From Cystobasidiopsis lactophilus (Eukaryota > Basidiomycota > Agaricostilbomycetes > Agaricostilbales > Chionosphaeraceae): a DNA stretch of 64,000 nt. The notes under the pieces are model-generated. The model searched no databases, was not told the DNA's origin, and saw only the letters and a list, made by a program, of their open reading frames with translations. Shown one piece after another: positions 45,488 through 56,723 of this stretch. Made by a program: the position numbers and the translations under genes. The DNA is taken from positions 1,511,885 to 1,575,884 of the forward strand of contig BCIO01000004.1 in NCBI GenBank assembly GCA_001599975.1, in the 5' to 3' direction. The stretch's first letter is position 1. Each line of letters starts with the position of its first letter.

Positions 45488-46789
45488 TCACGCTTGGAGC
45501 AAGAAAAAGAGGTAGTTCAGGACGGCGTAGCAGAGCGCTGGGTTGGGATGGATGGCGTCGATGTAGCTGTGCTCGAAGGCCCCAAAGGTTAGACGAGCGG
45601 CGTCCAGCACCTTGATGTGGCCGTGCTTCTGGACCACTTGAAGCGCAGCCTCATTGAGTTGGAACGTCTTGGCGTGGCTGAAAGGGACTCGGTCTTCGAC
45701 CGACACGTTGGCCTGATAAGCAGGATAAAGTCTGTCAGCATGCTCGACCTCGGGGAAAGGGCCTTTCTTGCGCGCACCACCTGATCCGTCCACCAAAACA
45801 AGCCGGCGTCAACGCGAGAGTAGGTCGTAGTGCGAAAGGCCAGGCGGGCAGAAGGCCAAAGCGTCTCTACTTGAGAAAGCCGGCGAGCCAGTTGGGTGCG
45901 ATAGTGCAGCATTTGGCTCGGGTTCAGCTGGCTGCTCGGTGGCACCCAGTCAATGGCGTCCTGCAGGTTGAAGCCGGCCAGGTCCCAGAGTCCGGAATGA
46001 AAGATGATCTGATCTGGGGCCCGCTCCATTCTGCTGATGTTGCCGGCGAATTGCTTGAGGCGGTCCTCCGTCAATGAGGGACCGGACACCTCGCGGTGCT
46101 GCCAAAAGGTTGCATTGGTTTGCAGGCCATACGTAAAAACGTTTCTGGGTTGCGGCGTCAGTCATGAATCAGACTTTTCGTACAGGCAACCGCACATTAT
46201 GAAGAAGTCGAGGCTGGGAATGTAACAGCCCTGTTGCAATCCGGCAGCATCCAGGTTGGATTCGTAAATTTCGTGCAGGTTTGTGGCGTGCTCGCTGCCT
46301 AAGCTATCGCAGAATGTTTGGACGAAGTACCGGTCCACTGAATCTGGCAGCCCATCAGGGTATTAGCCCTCGGAATCGCACAAACAACAAACCAGCAGAG
46401 TCAAACGCACCCCCGACCAGAACCACTGTTTGGCCTTTGAGGAACTCGATACTGCCATCTAATGCACTACTTTTGAAGGACGCCATGAAGTCTGGCGGCG
46501 CGGAGCCTTCAAAGGGCGACCATTGCCAGAACGGCGCATCACCGCTTTGATCCTTCAATAGCTGGCCACGGCATTCGTAAGGGTTTGAAGAGCAGCCTTC
46601 TTGAGCGGACCGGTGAGGCAGTAGATTGTGCCTCGTTTGGGACAGGAGAAGCCCAAGTGTGAAGAGCGAAATTAGCCCAGCCAGAGCCACTGCGAGCCGG
46701 TGCGCATGAAGGGCCGTGCTGCCATCGTCCGCGGTGTTGCCGCTCTCCGGTTGATGTAGCCGCCCGTAGTCTCCTTTACTGTTGTGCAT
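45488..46789 (-). CDS. Membrane-anchored SGNH/PC-esterase protein, copy 2 of 2
   Basis: ATG at 46789. Exon 1 (46789-46411) includes one membrane segment (LAVALAGLISLFTLGLLLS), CSSNPYECRG and FLKGQTVVLVG; the splice to 46343 completes VVLVGDSVDRYFVQTFCDSL, the GDS block. Downstream come QQGCYIPSLDFFIM, RAPDQIIFHSGLWDLAGFNL, WPSARLAFRTTTYSRVD, VSVEDRVPFSHAKTFQLNEA and YIDAIHPNPALCYAVLNYL ending at 45488. All SGNH blocks are present, so it is probably active. It is paralogous to copy 1, with the same domain order and a similar anchor, which points to tandem duplication followed by considerable divergence. Confidence 0.8.
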
Positions 46790-47070
46790 GGCCTGTCATC
46801 GTCTAGCCAAGAGAAAAGTGCAGCCTGGCGCAAAGCAAGCCTTCCTTGTTGGCCAGCCTATCCTATTCGCTCAAAAAGGCAATGACTACCCGAACGGAGC
46901 CTTTCTTCTCCTCCGCTCGCGTCTGGCATCAACCTGATTAAAGAGGGCCAATTGACATATGTGATGGTATGCGAGAGACGATGGGCAGCCTCAGCATTCG
47001 CCAAATTTCACTGCGTGTGGTGGCGTGCATGCGGCATTACAGTACAACAAAGTAAGTAAGTCCGTGATCG

Positions 47071-50000
47071 TTATGGCCTGGGCTTGCGTACGACAGAAAA
47101 TGAAGTTTCTCCCGGCGGCTCTTCCCCAAGCGCTTCATCGTTTTGACTCTTCGTTTTCCGACCAAAGGGCCACAGGGACTTCAGCATGGGGTGGTGCTGC
47201 TGTTCGTCATCGTCGCTTTCATCGCTCTCGTCAGAGCTGGCAGAGCCCGATCTGCGGCGGCCGAAGCGACCGAAGAAGGTAGGCTTTTTGTCCTCGGGAG
47301 GCCGCAGCGGCGCAGCCGGAAGGGCAGGAGGGAGGAGCTCGGCACCTTTGGGAGATGGGCGAGGGGAAGGCCCTGGCGCCACTTCGACGTCGGCCGAGAA
47401 AGAGCGCGCTCGCGCTCGCCCTTGGGGCTGGAAGTACTCCGCAAGCCCAGGCTCCGGGGTTGTGTGGATGACCTCGACGGCCGGTGGAGTGGGCTGCGCC
47501 CTCGCTGCGCCAGCGGGCAACCCGCTCGTCGTCATAACGTAGGGCTGCTGGTCCGTGGCTTTGCCGCCGCGTACGACGGAGAAGCCAGTCTGGCTGGGGC
47601 CGCCCGGCTCGTTCCAAGAGGGCGAGCGGTCGTGCAGGGGTGGGTAAGTGGCGGCGGCGTATGAGCCGGGCCGAATGTTGTGGGAGGTGGAAGACGAGGC
47701 GGCGTTCCACCGCTCGGTCGACATGGCGTCCATAATATAGCCATCGTCATCGGGCAACTGGAAAGAGGCTGCATCAACATCGTGGATGCTGCTGGTCGTC
47801 GGGCGGTACAAAGCCTGCGAATTGCGAGAGGCGTGGCTGCGTCGGTTGCGCTTGCTGGCGTACTGCCTCGAATGTCGCACCCTTCGCTTGCCGGACCGGT
47901 CCCACCGCCGCAGAGCACCGCCCAAGCCACCCGCCCTTGAGCTCTTGGAGTCGTCGAACGGCACGTTGCCGGCCGCCCGAATCAGCAGCTCGACGACTTT
48001 CGTCAAAAGCACGAAAAAGAGCAGGGCTACCAACGCCCCCTGCATGACGAGGATGACATAGGCGATCCAGCCGGCGACAGTGCTGCCCACGCCAACTTGC
48101 CGGCTGAGGACGATCAGGAGAACGGCAGAGATGACGCGGGCCACCGAGAACACAAAGCTCAGGGGCGCCATTGCCACGCCGTCGCCCCATGGCAGCCACA
48201 GCGACTGGCAGGTTGCATGAGCCAGGGGCTTTTAGGGGGCCACAAGAAAGAGTGGGACGCTCACTGTCACTAGGGTGTCCGCTATTTCCGAGACCAGGAG
48301 CAGGATTGCAATAGCGAGCCCAGACGCCTGCCCAGCGCCAACGGCTACCGATACGACCAGGTTCAAGAGCAGCCTGACGCCCAGGAAGGAATAGGAGCGC
48401 TCGGAGAAGATATTGTAAGCGAAGCCAAACGCGAGTAGCGTCCGCGTGTCGTCCTGCAGATCGGTGACAGGCCGCCGTTGGATTTTGTAGATGAGCACGG
48501 CGGGCCAAACGACTCCGACAATGACGAAGAAGACGACTGCCAGCGCAAAAGAGGCCGTCGATGCACCTTCGTGCAGAAGTGTCATTTGGTAGACGGCAAA
48601 GACCAGGAGCGGGAGCTGGAAGGCCAGCATCACTCGGGTGCAGTTGGCGAATGCAAGCCTCCCATGATAGCCGTACTCGACCCCAAAGTCGCTGGGCGCC
48701 TCAACCTCCGGTTCGCCATGCCACCAGGTGTTGAGAGGCCGGTTGGAGGACGTCACCGATTGGCCTCGATTCTCCGGGTCGGCCACCCAGTCGTACTGTT
48801 GGTCGGCGCTTTCAAAATCTTTGCCGTAGCTCTCAGCGATGCTACCGTCTCCAAATGACGGCTTCGAAGGTGGTCGCCTGGCCGGGTGTTCCCCTAGCCT
48901 TTGCTGCAGAACAGCTCTTGACGCCAACTGGAAGGAGACCCAATCCATCGCTAGACCGACGGCGGACAGGCCCAGGACCAGCGCCAAGCAGCAGAGCAGG
49001 AGAGCGGCAGAGTTGTCGAAGAGATCCTGGGGCCGCAAGCCCACAGCGCGGGCGAATGACTCCAGCCCAGGGTTTGACGGGCCCAGGTCGAGCAGCACGT
49101 TTGGTGTGGCGCTGTCCAAATAAATGGGAGATGTTGGGTCTTCTATCTGGGATGCCCACGCTGCGGGGAAACTCGCATTGAAAGGGGACAAGGGGTCGAC
49201 CAGGCTTGCCTCCGGCTGCGTGAGAGACACATTGAATGCGAGGGTTGACCAGGCCACTTTGGACACGATCGGGTCTGCCGTGCCAATCGTGAGCCAAAGA
49301 TACACAGGGCTGCTGTCGAGCGAGTGAGAGAGCTCCTTACAGACGAAATGCGGCCACTGGACCGAGACCATAGAAAGAAGAGCGATGAATTGGAAGGTCC
49401 ATAAAATTTCACGTGTCGTCGGGGTCACAAACCGCCGGAGGGAGGGGCTGCTTTGGAGAGTGGAGCCGCTGCAAGCTTCCCAGAAGATTGGGCCCCAGCT
49501 GTCGCGGGCGTTCGTGGGCGACAGCTTGGCCGTCAAAGAGGAAGCCAGCTCGGCTTCCCGGTTCAAGACGGCGTTGGTGCGAGCCGCCCAAATGCGCGCA
49601 GCCCAGATGATGACAAGAAAGGCCAGGGTCAGGCCAACGGAGAACCAAAGGCAGAGAACGTAGGGAAAGTAGTGGCGATAGAAAGGGGTCACGGCCACAT
49701 TGACGCAGGCTAGCTCCTGCAGACAAGCGCGCCGGGTCAGGTCACTGCACGCTACGACACAAGACACTGAGGCCGGCCTCACCAGGGAAGGCGACGAGGT
49801 GTCGAGAATTCGTACTTGGGTGTTGATGGTCGTTAATGGGTAGGAGCTGTTGAGGGGCACGGAAAGGCCGATGGCGAAATCGCCCGGGCCGTAAGGGCAG
49901 CCAGTGGAGGATGTGCCGACGATGCTGTCGCACAACGCAGAGTCGTTTGTGAACGCTTGAAAGGAGAGGACTGAGGTCGTGGCAATGATCGTAGCTGGGG

Positions 50001-50368
50001 GAACGGGTTGTGCATGAGCTCCTGCTTTCGATAGAAGAGCTAGCTAGGACCAAGTCTGCTTGCCATGAAGAAGCAGAGCAGGCAGGGACCGAGCCAGCAA
50101 GCCACATAGCACAAGGTGACCCACAGAGAAACCCTGTCACGGAGCTGTACCCCTCGTTGCTGGAGCCTACGGTGCCTATCCCAACTAGCCTGAGGTTGGT
50201 GGAGCCTGACCCCAAATGGGAGTCAAACTCGGCCCAGAAATGAGAGAACGACAGTTGCTGGTCTGCTGCAGCCTGCTCCCCAGAGGCGCAAGTCGTCGGC
50301 AGGACCGCAATCTGCGTGGCCAAAGCCAGCCCATTCGCCAGCAACAATAGCACAAGTGCTAGCTTCAT
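47071..50368 (-). CDS. TRP-like / Flc-type multi-pass membrane protein
   Basis: Exons 50368-50125, 49994-48244 and 48204-47071 sum to 1043 codons. A signal peptide (MKLALVLLLLANGLALATQ) leads to a Cys-containing lumenal domain (CPYGPGDFAIGLSVPLNSSY, CVVACSDLTRRACLQELAC). About nine membrane segments follow, including YVLCLWFSVGLTLAFLVII, ALLLCCLALVLGLSAVGLAM, ALAVVFFVIVGVVWPAVLIY and VSVAVGAGQASGLAIAILLL. The long cytosolic tail is Ser/Pro-rich with repeated acidic blocks. This is the layout of fungal TRP-like proteins (Flc/Pkd2 group), linked to FAD or calcium transport in the ER or vacuole. The member type is not resolved. It ends the same-strand run with the SGNH genes. Confidence 0.68.
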
Positions 50369-50514
50369 GCTTGGGGCGTCAGAACAAGCCCATCGGTGGA
50401 AACGCAAGGCGGTCGCAGAAGCTGAAGCTGTGCTCTTCTTCCTTCTCGCTCGACTACGATCCATCTAGTTTTGGTCCGACATCAAGAGGGCTGTCCGACA
50501 ACGCTACAGCTCTG
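50369..50514. promoter_or_regulatory. Short divergent promoter between the TRP-like gene and CRY-DASH
   Basis: Only 146 bases separate the two start codons, so both transcripts must share control sequences here. I see no clear TATA box. Whether light controls both genes cannot be told from sequence. Confidence 0.35.
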
Positions 50515-52893
50515 ATGTCCAAGTCCACTATCGTTGTCTTGCTTCGCAACGATCTGCGGTGAGTCGTAAAAGCTTGCCAAGTCGGCAAGGGCTGACGTCT
50601 GGATCGTGCTCGCAGACTCCACGACCAGGCCTGCTTCCACGCCGCCCACTCGCCCCAGTACGAGCACGTCGATCACGTCTTGCCATTGTTCGTCTTCGAT
50701 GAGCGCCAGGTCGAGCTCTCGGGCTTGCCCAACTACAAGCGAGACGGTCCAGAGGCAAAGACTCGCTTGTGTGGCTTTTGGCGGACGGGTGTCTTCAAAG
50801 CACGGTGAGTTCGACTGGTCCAATTGCATGGTCTTAAATACTGTCGTCTGAGGATGGAGACTGCGCCAGGTTTCAGCTCGAGTCGGTGTACAGCCTGCAA
50901 GAAGGGCTGAGGGCCAAAGGCTCGGACCTTTTGGTGCGATTTGGCAAGCCAGAACAAGTGTTGGCCAACGTTGTCAAAGCCCTACAAGAACGCGGCGATT
51001 CCGTCTCTGGTGTTTTCATGTCCAAGGAAATCTGCACCGAGGAGGTGGCGTGCGAGCGGGCGATATCCCGGTCGCTAAAGCCTCTGGGCGTACCGCTGAC
51101 CCTTTTCAAGCAACAAACTTTGAGTATGTCCTGTGGGATGCGGATTTCGAGACCGGCGCTTACGCCTTTGCTTGCCCCGACGTCGCAGTCCACGCCGCCG
51201 ACTTGCCCTTTGCCATTGCAGGCAAGCTCTCCCCATTGCGGCCCCCTGGAAAATTTCACTCATCGAGATTCAATCCTGTAGACGTGCCCGACGTTTTCAC
51301 GCCGTTTCGCAAGCGGGTCGAGGCTCTAGGTCCTGCGATGGCCAGACCCCCACTGCCGACGCCGCCTTCGTTCAAAAGAACGCCGCTCATTCCCCAGACG
51401 CCCGATTACGGAGCCCAACTCGACTCGGTGTCCTTTGACGAGCTGTTGGGCTACTTTTTGAGGCCACTCAAAGGCTTGGCCCAACATGGCTTCGATCAGC
51501 ACGGGTCCAAGTCTGCTTTCCCTTACAAAGGGGGTGAAACTCAAGCTTTGGAGCGATTGGATTGGTACTTCAAGACGGGCGGCACCCCTCCGGCAGCTGC
51601 CCAATACAAGCAGACCCGAAATCACCTCCTTGGCCATTCGTACTCGACCAAGCTCTCGCCGTTCCTCTGTGTCGGCTCGATCTCGCCCAGAACGATTATC
51701 GAAGCGTTGAACCAGCACGAGGAAGAGTTTGGCAGCTCGCAAAACACGTACTGGATTCAATTTGAGCTGCTGTGGCGGGACTACTTTCTCTTCGTGACCG
51801 AAAAGTTTGGAAGCCAGCTGTTCAAGCTGGGCGGTTTCGAGGAGATCACTGACCCCAAAAATGCGGCCACCAAGATTGATGGTTGGGGCCAGTGGGACCC
51901 CGACGACAAAAAGCTGCAGGCTTGGATGAACGGCACGACCGGCATCCCCTTTATCGACGCCAATTTGATCGAGCTTGTCGAGTCTGGGTGCGCCTGCTCC
52001 CGTTTGTTCTGCGTCTTTTCGAGGCTGCCGTGCTGACTTTGCGTTTGCTTCCAAAGCTTCATGAGCAACCGCGGTCGGCAAAATGTGGCGTCCTTCCTGA
52101 CCAAAGACCTGTATTATGATTGGAGGATCGGAGCGGAATACTTCGAGTCCCATCTGGTGGACTATGAGCCCTGGTATGGCTTCCCCGAAGCACCTCGGTG
52201 CGGTCCTTGAGTCTAATTTACATCGCAGCGCCAACTACGGCAATTGGCAGTGAGCCTTTCCCATCTAGCCGTTGCGACCGTTTGAGTCCTTAACTACACG
52301 ATGTCACTCTCTTGCAGATACGTGTCAGGGGTGGGCAACGACCCCAGGGCCTCGCGTCAATTCAATCCCATCAAGCAGAGCAGAGATTACGATGTTCACG
52401 GGGACTGTGCGGCTGTCTCACTCTTCCCCGACCGGTCCAGGCTCAATCACTGGGTTGCTGTGTAGACGTCAAGCACTGGCTTCCACAGCTGAGCGCTGTG
52501 CCGGTCTCCAAGATACACGCACCCTGGACCATGGGCAAAGACGAGCGCAAGGCCTGCGGTCTCGATGGTTCTACCTATCCGGTCGCGCCTCTCATCGAGC
52601 AAGAGTCGTGGAAACCACATTACGAGCGCAAGGACAATGAACGCACCAAGATGAAAGGCAACGCCGCCGAACGAGGTTTGGCTTTTCCCTCTCTGAATGA
52701 CGCGCGACCGGGACTCAGCAAATATGATCGCAAAACTCAGTTGGTGCCAAAGAAGATTCAGGAGCTGGTTCCAAGCTCGGCAGCCGACCTTCAGATCGAA
52801 AGAAGCCGTGGCCCAGATCCAATGGGGGCGCCGACTCCAAATCATCGTGGAGGCGACAGTGATCAGGCCATTGGGCTGGCACGTTCGGAATAG
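50515..52893 (+). CDS. DASH-type cryptochrome/photolyase
   Basis: ATG at 50515 gives [19 protein letters not shown], the start of the antenna domain. Downstream are [134 protein letters not shown] and [23 protein letters not shown]- and DNA-binding blocks follow CRY-DASH exactly. A polar C-terminal extension of about 100 residues follows [26 protein letters not shown] proteins bind FAD and a folate-type antenna, repair single-stranded CPD lesions and may act in light signalling. At least five introns are present; one gives a 4-exon C-terminal half. Confidence 0.9.
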
Positions 52894-52933
52894 GACACCC
52901 TGTGTAAAATTGCATGCCGCAAGTGCTAATAGA

Positions 52934-54396
52934 TCACCAGCTCGTAAGATCAATGTCCGCTTCCGACTCGCCGAAGACGCTTGTTTTCGTCACTTTGAAT
53001 CCGGGCCCCGCCTTCTCTTGCATATCCACGAGAGGCGGCCTGGCGTAAACTTCGGGCAAGCGCTCTTTGAGGAAGCGCACAATATGGGAGTTGATCTGCT
53101 CGAATTCGAGGAGGAAGCCATCGTGGCCTTCCGGGCTGTCGACCACTTCAAGCTTGGCGTCCGGGATGTGCGCAGCGAGCTCTTGCATTTCGTTCAGCGT
53201 GAACAATCCGTCCGAGGATATGGCGATCAGAAGGCTGTGCCGAGGCAGCAGGGCCAACGGTGCAGGCCATTCTGGCCGGCTGGCGCCTCGCGCCAGATCG
53301 TGGGAGTCCATCTTGCGGGTGATGGAGATGTAGCAGTTTGCGTCGTAGCGAGTAACGAACTTGTCGCCTTGGTAGCGGAGATAAGACTGGGCCGAGAAGA
53401 TGAGCGGCTGCTGGGAAGCTGGCAGCGGATCAAACGGTGCTTTTGCGCTGGAACCTGACAGCTTTGGGCTGGACGTATTTCGCCGCAGACCGTTGTTGTG
53501 AAAAGCGAGCGCGCGCTCGGCCGGCGTGGCGGCGGTCTCCCATCCTTCGGAGCGCAACGAAGTCTGCTCTTTGCGCCCAAATCGGCTCTCCAGCGAGTCT
53601 CTCGAGCGGTACGTCAGGAGGGCAGCCATCCTCGCCGCAGCCAGGCCAGTCAATGGCGGGTCGCTGGGCGGATAATAGCCATTGTCGTATTTGGGGTCGC
53701 TGTAGATGGACTGGCGCTGGGCCTCGCCCCAAGAAATGCCCCACGCGGAATGCCTGGCTGAGGTCGCTATCGGCACAATGTTCTTGACGAAGCCAACCTT
53801 GCCCTTTTCGGCGGCCACCAGAGGCCACTCCAAAACTTGCATGCCGCCCATGGACCCGCCAATCACAGCTGCCACCCCCTTGACCCCCAGCGCATCCAAC
53901 ACAACCAGCTGTAGCCCAACGTCGTCCCTGATCGTAGTGGCCGGAAACTCTGGGCCCCAGCGCTCGCCGGTGCTCGGGTTCACCGCCACAGGCGAGGAAG
54001 ACCCGTAGGGCGATCCCAGGACGTTGGCACAGAAGATGAAGAAGCGAGAAGGATCAAAAGCCAAGTTTGGGCCCATCAACGGCCCCCACCTGCGTCCGAA
54101 GAGAGCCGGATTGAGCACCTTGGTTTGCGTCTCAAAAAAATTTGGGAAATCATGACTCACCAGTCTTCGACGTCGCTGCTGCCTGTGAGGGCGTGGCATA
54201 TGATAAGCACGTTGTCGCCCGTCTCATTGAGCCTGCCCCAAGTCCGGTATGCCAGCTCGACGTTGTTCAGCACCGTTCCCGACTCGAGGGTGTATTCCGA
54301 TATGAGGGTGATGATCTGATCCGGCACGAACGTCAAGAAATGATTAACGCCGGCAGACGGCGCACGGTTGGGGGTGAAGACTGAGCTTGAGGCCAT
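52934..54396 (-). CDS. MET2: Homoserine O-acetyltransferase
   Basis: Exons 54396-54161 and 54089-52934 sum to 464 codons, from the ATG of [16 protein letters not shown]. The longer frame upstream starts with a non-ATG codon. An alpha/beta-hydrolase core shows [16 protein letters not shown], then [33 protein letters not shown], the nucleophile elbow [14 protein letters not shown], and the Asp and His sites [12 protein letters not shown] and [11 protein letters not shown]. The enzyme acetylates homoserine with acetyl-CoA, the first step from homoserine to methionine and cysteine. Homology to bacterial MetX and fungal Met2 runs end to end. The start is 98 bases from the divergent EF-hand gene. 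Confidence 0.93.
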
Positions 54397-54494
54397 CCCA
54401 GTTGTGCCAGTTCGGCTGCTGAGGACCAAACCTCGCCGCTGGCGGTCGAACTTCAACAACGACCTTTCGCGCCAGACTTGAGGTTGCCTGCCCA

Positions 54495-55100
54495 ATGGCC
54501 GACAGGCTCAGCCAAGAGCAGCAAAGTGAGATTAAGCTAGCATTCGACGCCCTCGACGACGGGTCGGGCAGCATCACCGCCGCCAATCTGCGAGTGGCTA
54601 TCAAGGCGCTAGGCCAAAACGCTCCGGACAGCGAGCTGGATCGGATAGTGCGCGACGTGGACAGCAAGGGAGGGCAGGTCAATCTGAACCACTTCTTAAA
54701 TATAATGGGCGGCTTGATGGGGGACGCGGATGGCGAGGAGGACCTCATTGTGCGGAGTTTCCAGTGCTTCTGCGACCTTTGTCCCATGAGCTCACGCTGG
54801 TTCAGGCGGCCTTCTCAGTCTTTGAGTTAGCCACGCGCACGCTGTTCTACTAAAACGCTGACACCATGGTGTTCAACAGCAAATACGGGGAAGGCACGAT
54901 CAGCGTCGACGACTTCCGCCATGCCATGCAGAACCTCGGCGACGGGCTGCCAAGCCGCGAGGTCGAGCAGATGCTGCAAGTCGGTGGTGTCGCTGGAGAC
55001 AGAATGGAGTTAGCTCTCCCGCACTCCTCTCGATGCACAAACCTGGCGCTAACTCACAAGCAGCTATCGGGCTTGGGTCCAAGCAATGCTGGCAAGTTGA
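54495..55100 (+). CDS. EF-hand protein, myosin regulatory light chain-like
   Basis: Exons 54495-54749, 54806-54825 (20 bases), 54880-55008 and 55061-55100 sum to 148 codons, the usual light-chain size. It shows [20 protein letters not shown], then [34 protein letters not shown] and ending [15 protein letters not shown]. Only the third loop ([12 protein letters not shown]) has canonical 12-residue spacing; the first is a residue short with Asn at position 12, and the others lack key acidic residues. The AF.V.D..G.GTI order and the end match regulatory light chains more than calmodulin. If so, it binds a myosin IQ motif in cytokinesis. It could also be a divergent calmodulin-like or centrin-like protein. 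Confidence 0.62.
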
Positions 55101-55300
55101 AGGGGAAATGTTGGAGTGCCTGCCCTTTTTGGTGCCAATAGGTAGCCCAGGCTTGAGGACACACCAATGCATGCGAGGTCCGGTCCAGGGGCAGGCGCCT
55201 CTCCCAATCTCTTGCCCTTGTCGAGCGGCCAGATCTTTGCAAGGGTGGTGGTGAGAAGGATGGGTCGTTTGGCAGGGTGAGAGCAGTGGACGCCGGATCG

Positions 55301-56617
55301 TCACTCCATTCGCTCCAACACAGCTTCGAGAGCCTCCTTCCCCAGCCGCACCCAAATCCAGTCTCCGACCGCGTCATCGTCGTCCGCATCGTCTGGGGCC
55401 TCTGCCCGCGACGCCACAATTTGATGGTCGCGGAACTCGGATAACAAGGCCTCCATTTGAGTCTCCGTGCTGGCTAGGAAGTTGTCGCGGCAATGAGCAA
55501 AGAGCTTGGCGTAAGGCATGGCTACGGCTGGCGTGCTGGATGTGCTCATGATTGAATTGGATGCACGCCGGGCTGACTCGGGCGACATGCCCTCGTAAAT
55601 GGAAAGGTGCCGCGATGCGAGTGCCTTGAAAGCGCTGCGAGAATTGTTGTTGAGGGAAGAGAGGACCGAGAGCGTCCCTTGGATTCTGCTGGACGCCGAC
55701 ACCCCCGTCTTCGCGCTCGAGAACGAAGGGAAGACGTTGGGCGGAAAGAGGGCGCCCAAGGCGTCAGATCCCAAAAGCTCCTCCGCGAACGGCTGGAGCG
55801 TGGGGACATGGTGGTAGATGACCGAAAACCCACGTCCCCACGGTCGGTCGCCGTCTGCTTCCTCGCTGGGGGCGGTTCTGGCCAGAGCGGAAGGGAAGAG
55901 CAGCAGGGCGCGGGCGTGGTCCACAGAGGCAGCCAAATGGATCTTGGGGTGGTTTGCCAACAGGGCGAGTATGTTGCGCGATTTGGTGAGCTTGAGAGTT
56001 GCGGCGTCAAGGCTGTGGATGACGAGATAGAGGTGAGGGTGAGAGCCGTCCGACATGGCTTCTTTAATGCCCAAGGCCCGGCCCTCCAGCCTGTCGGCTG
56101 TCGCACGAGACGCTGCAGTGGCCGAAAGCCCCATTTGGCTTTCGATAGCTGCCAGCAAATCGCCAATGCCCACCAGCGAGGCCGCGCCGTTCGAAACCAG
56201 GACGCGGCCAAACCGGCAGAGGCACTCGCTCGCAAAGGTGTCCAGCAGCTTGCGCTTCGAACCAGCTCCATGGAAGACGACAGAGAAGCCTTGCTCCAGC
56301 TCGATTTGCCAAATGGCGAATTGCTGGCGGAAGAGCGCCAGAAGCCGCTCGCCCTCGTCTTGCGCACCCGACACCTGCAGCTGATGTTCAACCGCTTGCT
56401 GGACCGCTTCTTTCGTCAAAGGCGCATCGAAATCACGGGAGAACCTGGCTTCGGACGTGCGGGCGGGCCGTGCAACAGCGTGCAAGTACGCTTCGCCGCG
56501 AGTAGCCTTTAGGAAGGGCTTGGTCGTTTTAAACGCGTTGGCCGCAGGTTCCTTGGCAGATATCTGGTCGTCGGCACCTCCTCTATCGCTCTCGCTCTCG
56601 CTGGACGAGTCGGACAT
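55301..56617 (-). CDS. ORC2: Origin recognition complex subunit 2
   Basis: A single exon of 438 residues runs from ATG at 56617 (MSDSSSESESDRGGADDQIS), since the frame before it lacks an ATG. Conserved blocks include LLALFRQQFAIWQIELEQGF, SVVFHGAGSKRKLLDTFASE, LYLVIHSLDAATLKLTKSRN and ILALLANHPKIHLAASVDHA, then a winged-helix region with FKALASRHLSIYEG and an acidic C-terminus. Orc2 has a AAA+-like fold without a working Walker A; the GAGSKRKLL seen here fits that. Orc2 helps form the ring that marks replication origins and loads MCM helicases. It is unusual here in having no intron. Confidence 0.9.
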   Translation of the reverse strand: MSDSSSESESDRGGADDQISAKEPAANAFKTTKPFLKATRGEAYLHAVARPARTSEARFSRDFDAPLTKEAVQQAVEHQLQVSGAQDEGERLLALFRQQFAIWQIELEQGFSVVFHGAGSKRKLLDTFASECLCRFGRVLVSNGAASLVGIGDLLAAIESQMGLSATAASRATADRLEGRALGIKEAMSDGSHPHLYLVIHSLDAATLKLTKSRNILALLANHPKIHLAASVDHARALLLFPSALARTAPSEEADGDRPWGRGFSVIYHHVPTLQPFAEELLGSDALGALFPPNVFPSFSSAKTGVSASSRIQGTLSVLSSLNNNSRSAFKALASRHLSIYEGMSPESARRASNSIMSTSSTPAVAMPYAKLFAHCRDNFLASTETQMEALLSEFRDHQIVASRAEAPDDADDDDAVGDWIWVRLGKEALEAVLERME

Positions 56618-56723
56618 GGCGGCGGTGGGCAAAACAATTCACAAGCGAGCTTGGCTCGCTCCCCCAGAGCCTCGAGGAAGGCGCTAATGGTAAAAGTACA
56701 TTCTGTCTTATGGTAATCAAGTC

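Noticed and set aside
51326-52234. Minus-strand frame of 302 codons opposite CRY-DASH
   Set aside because: Antisense shadow of a strongly conserved gene.
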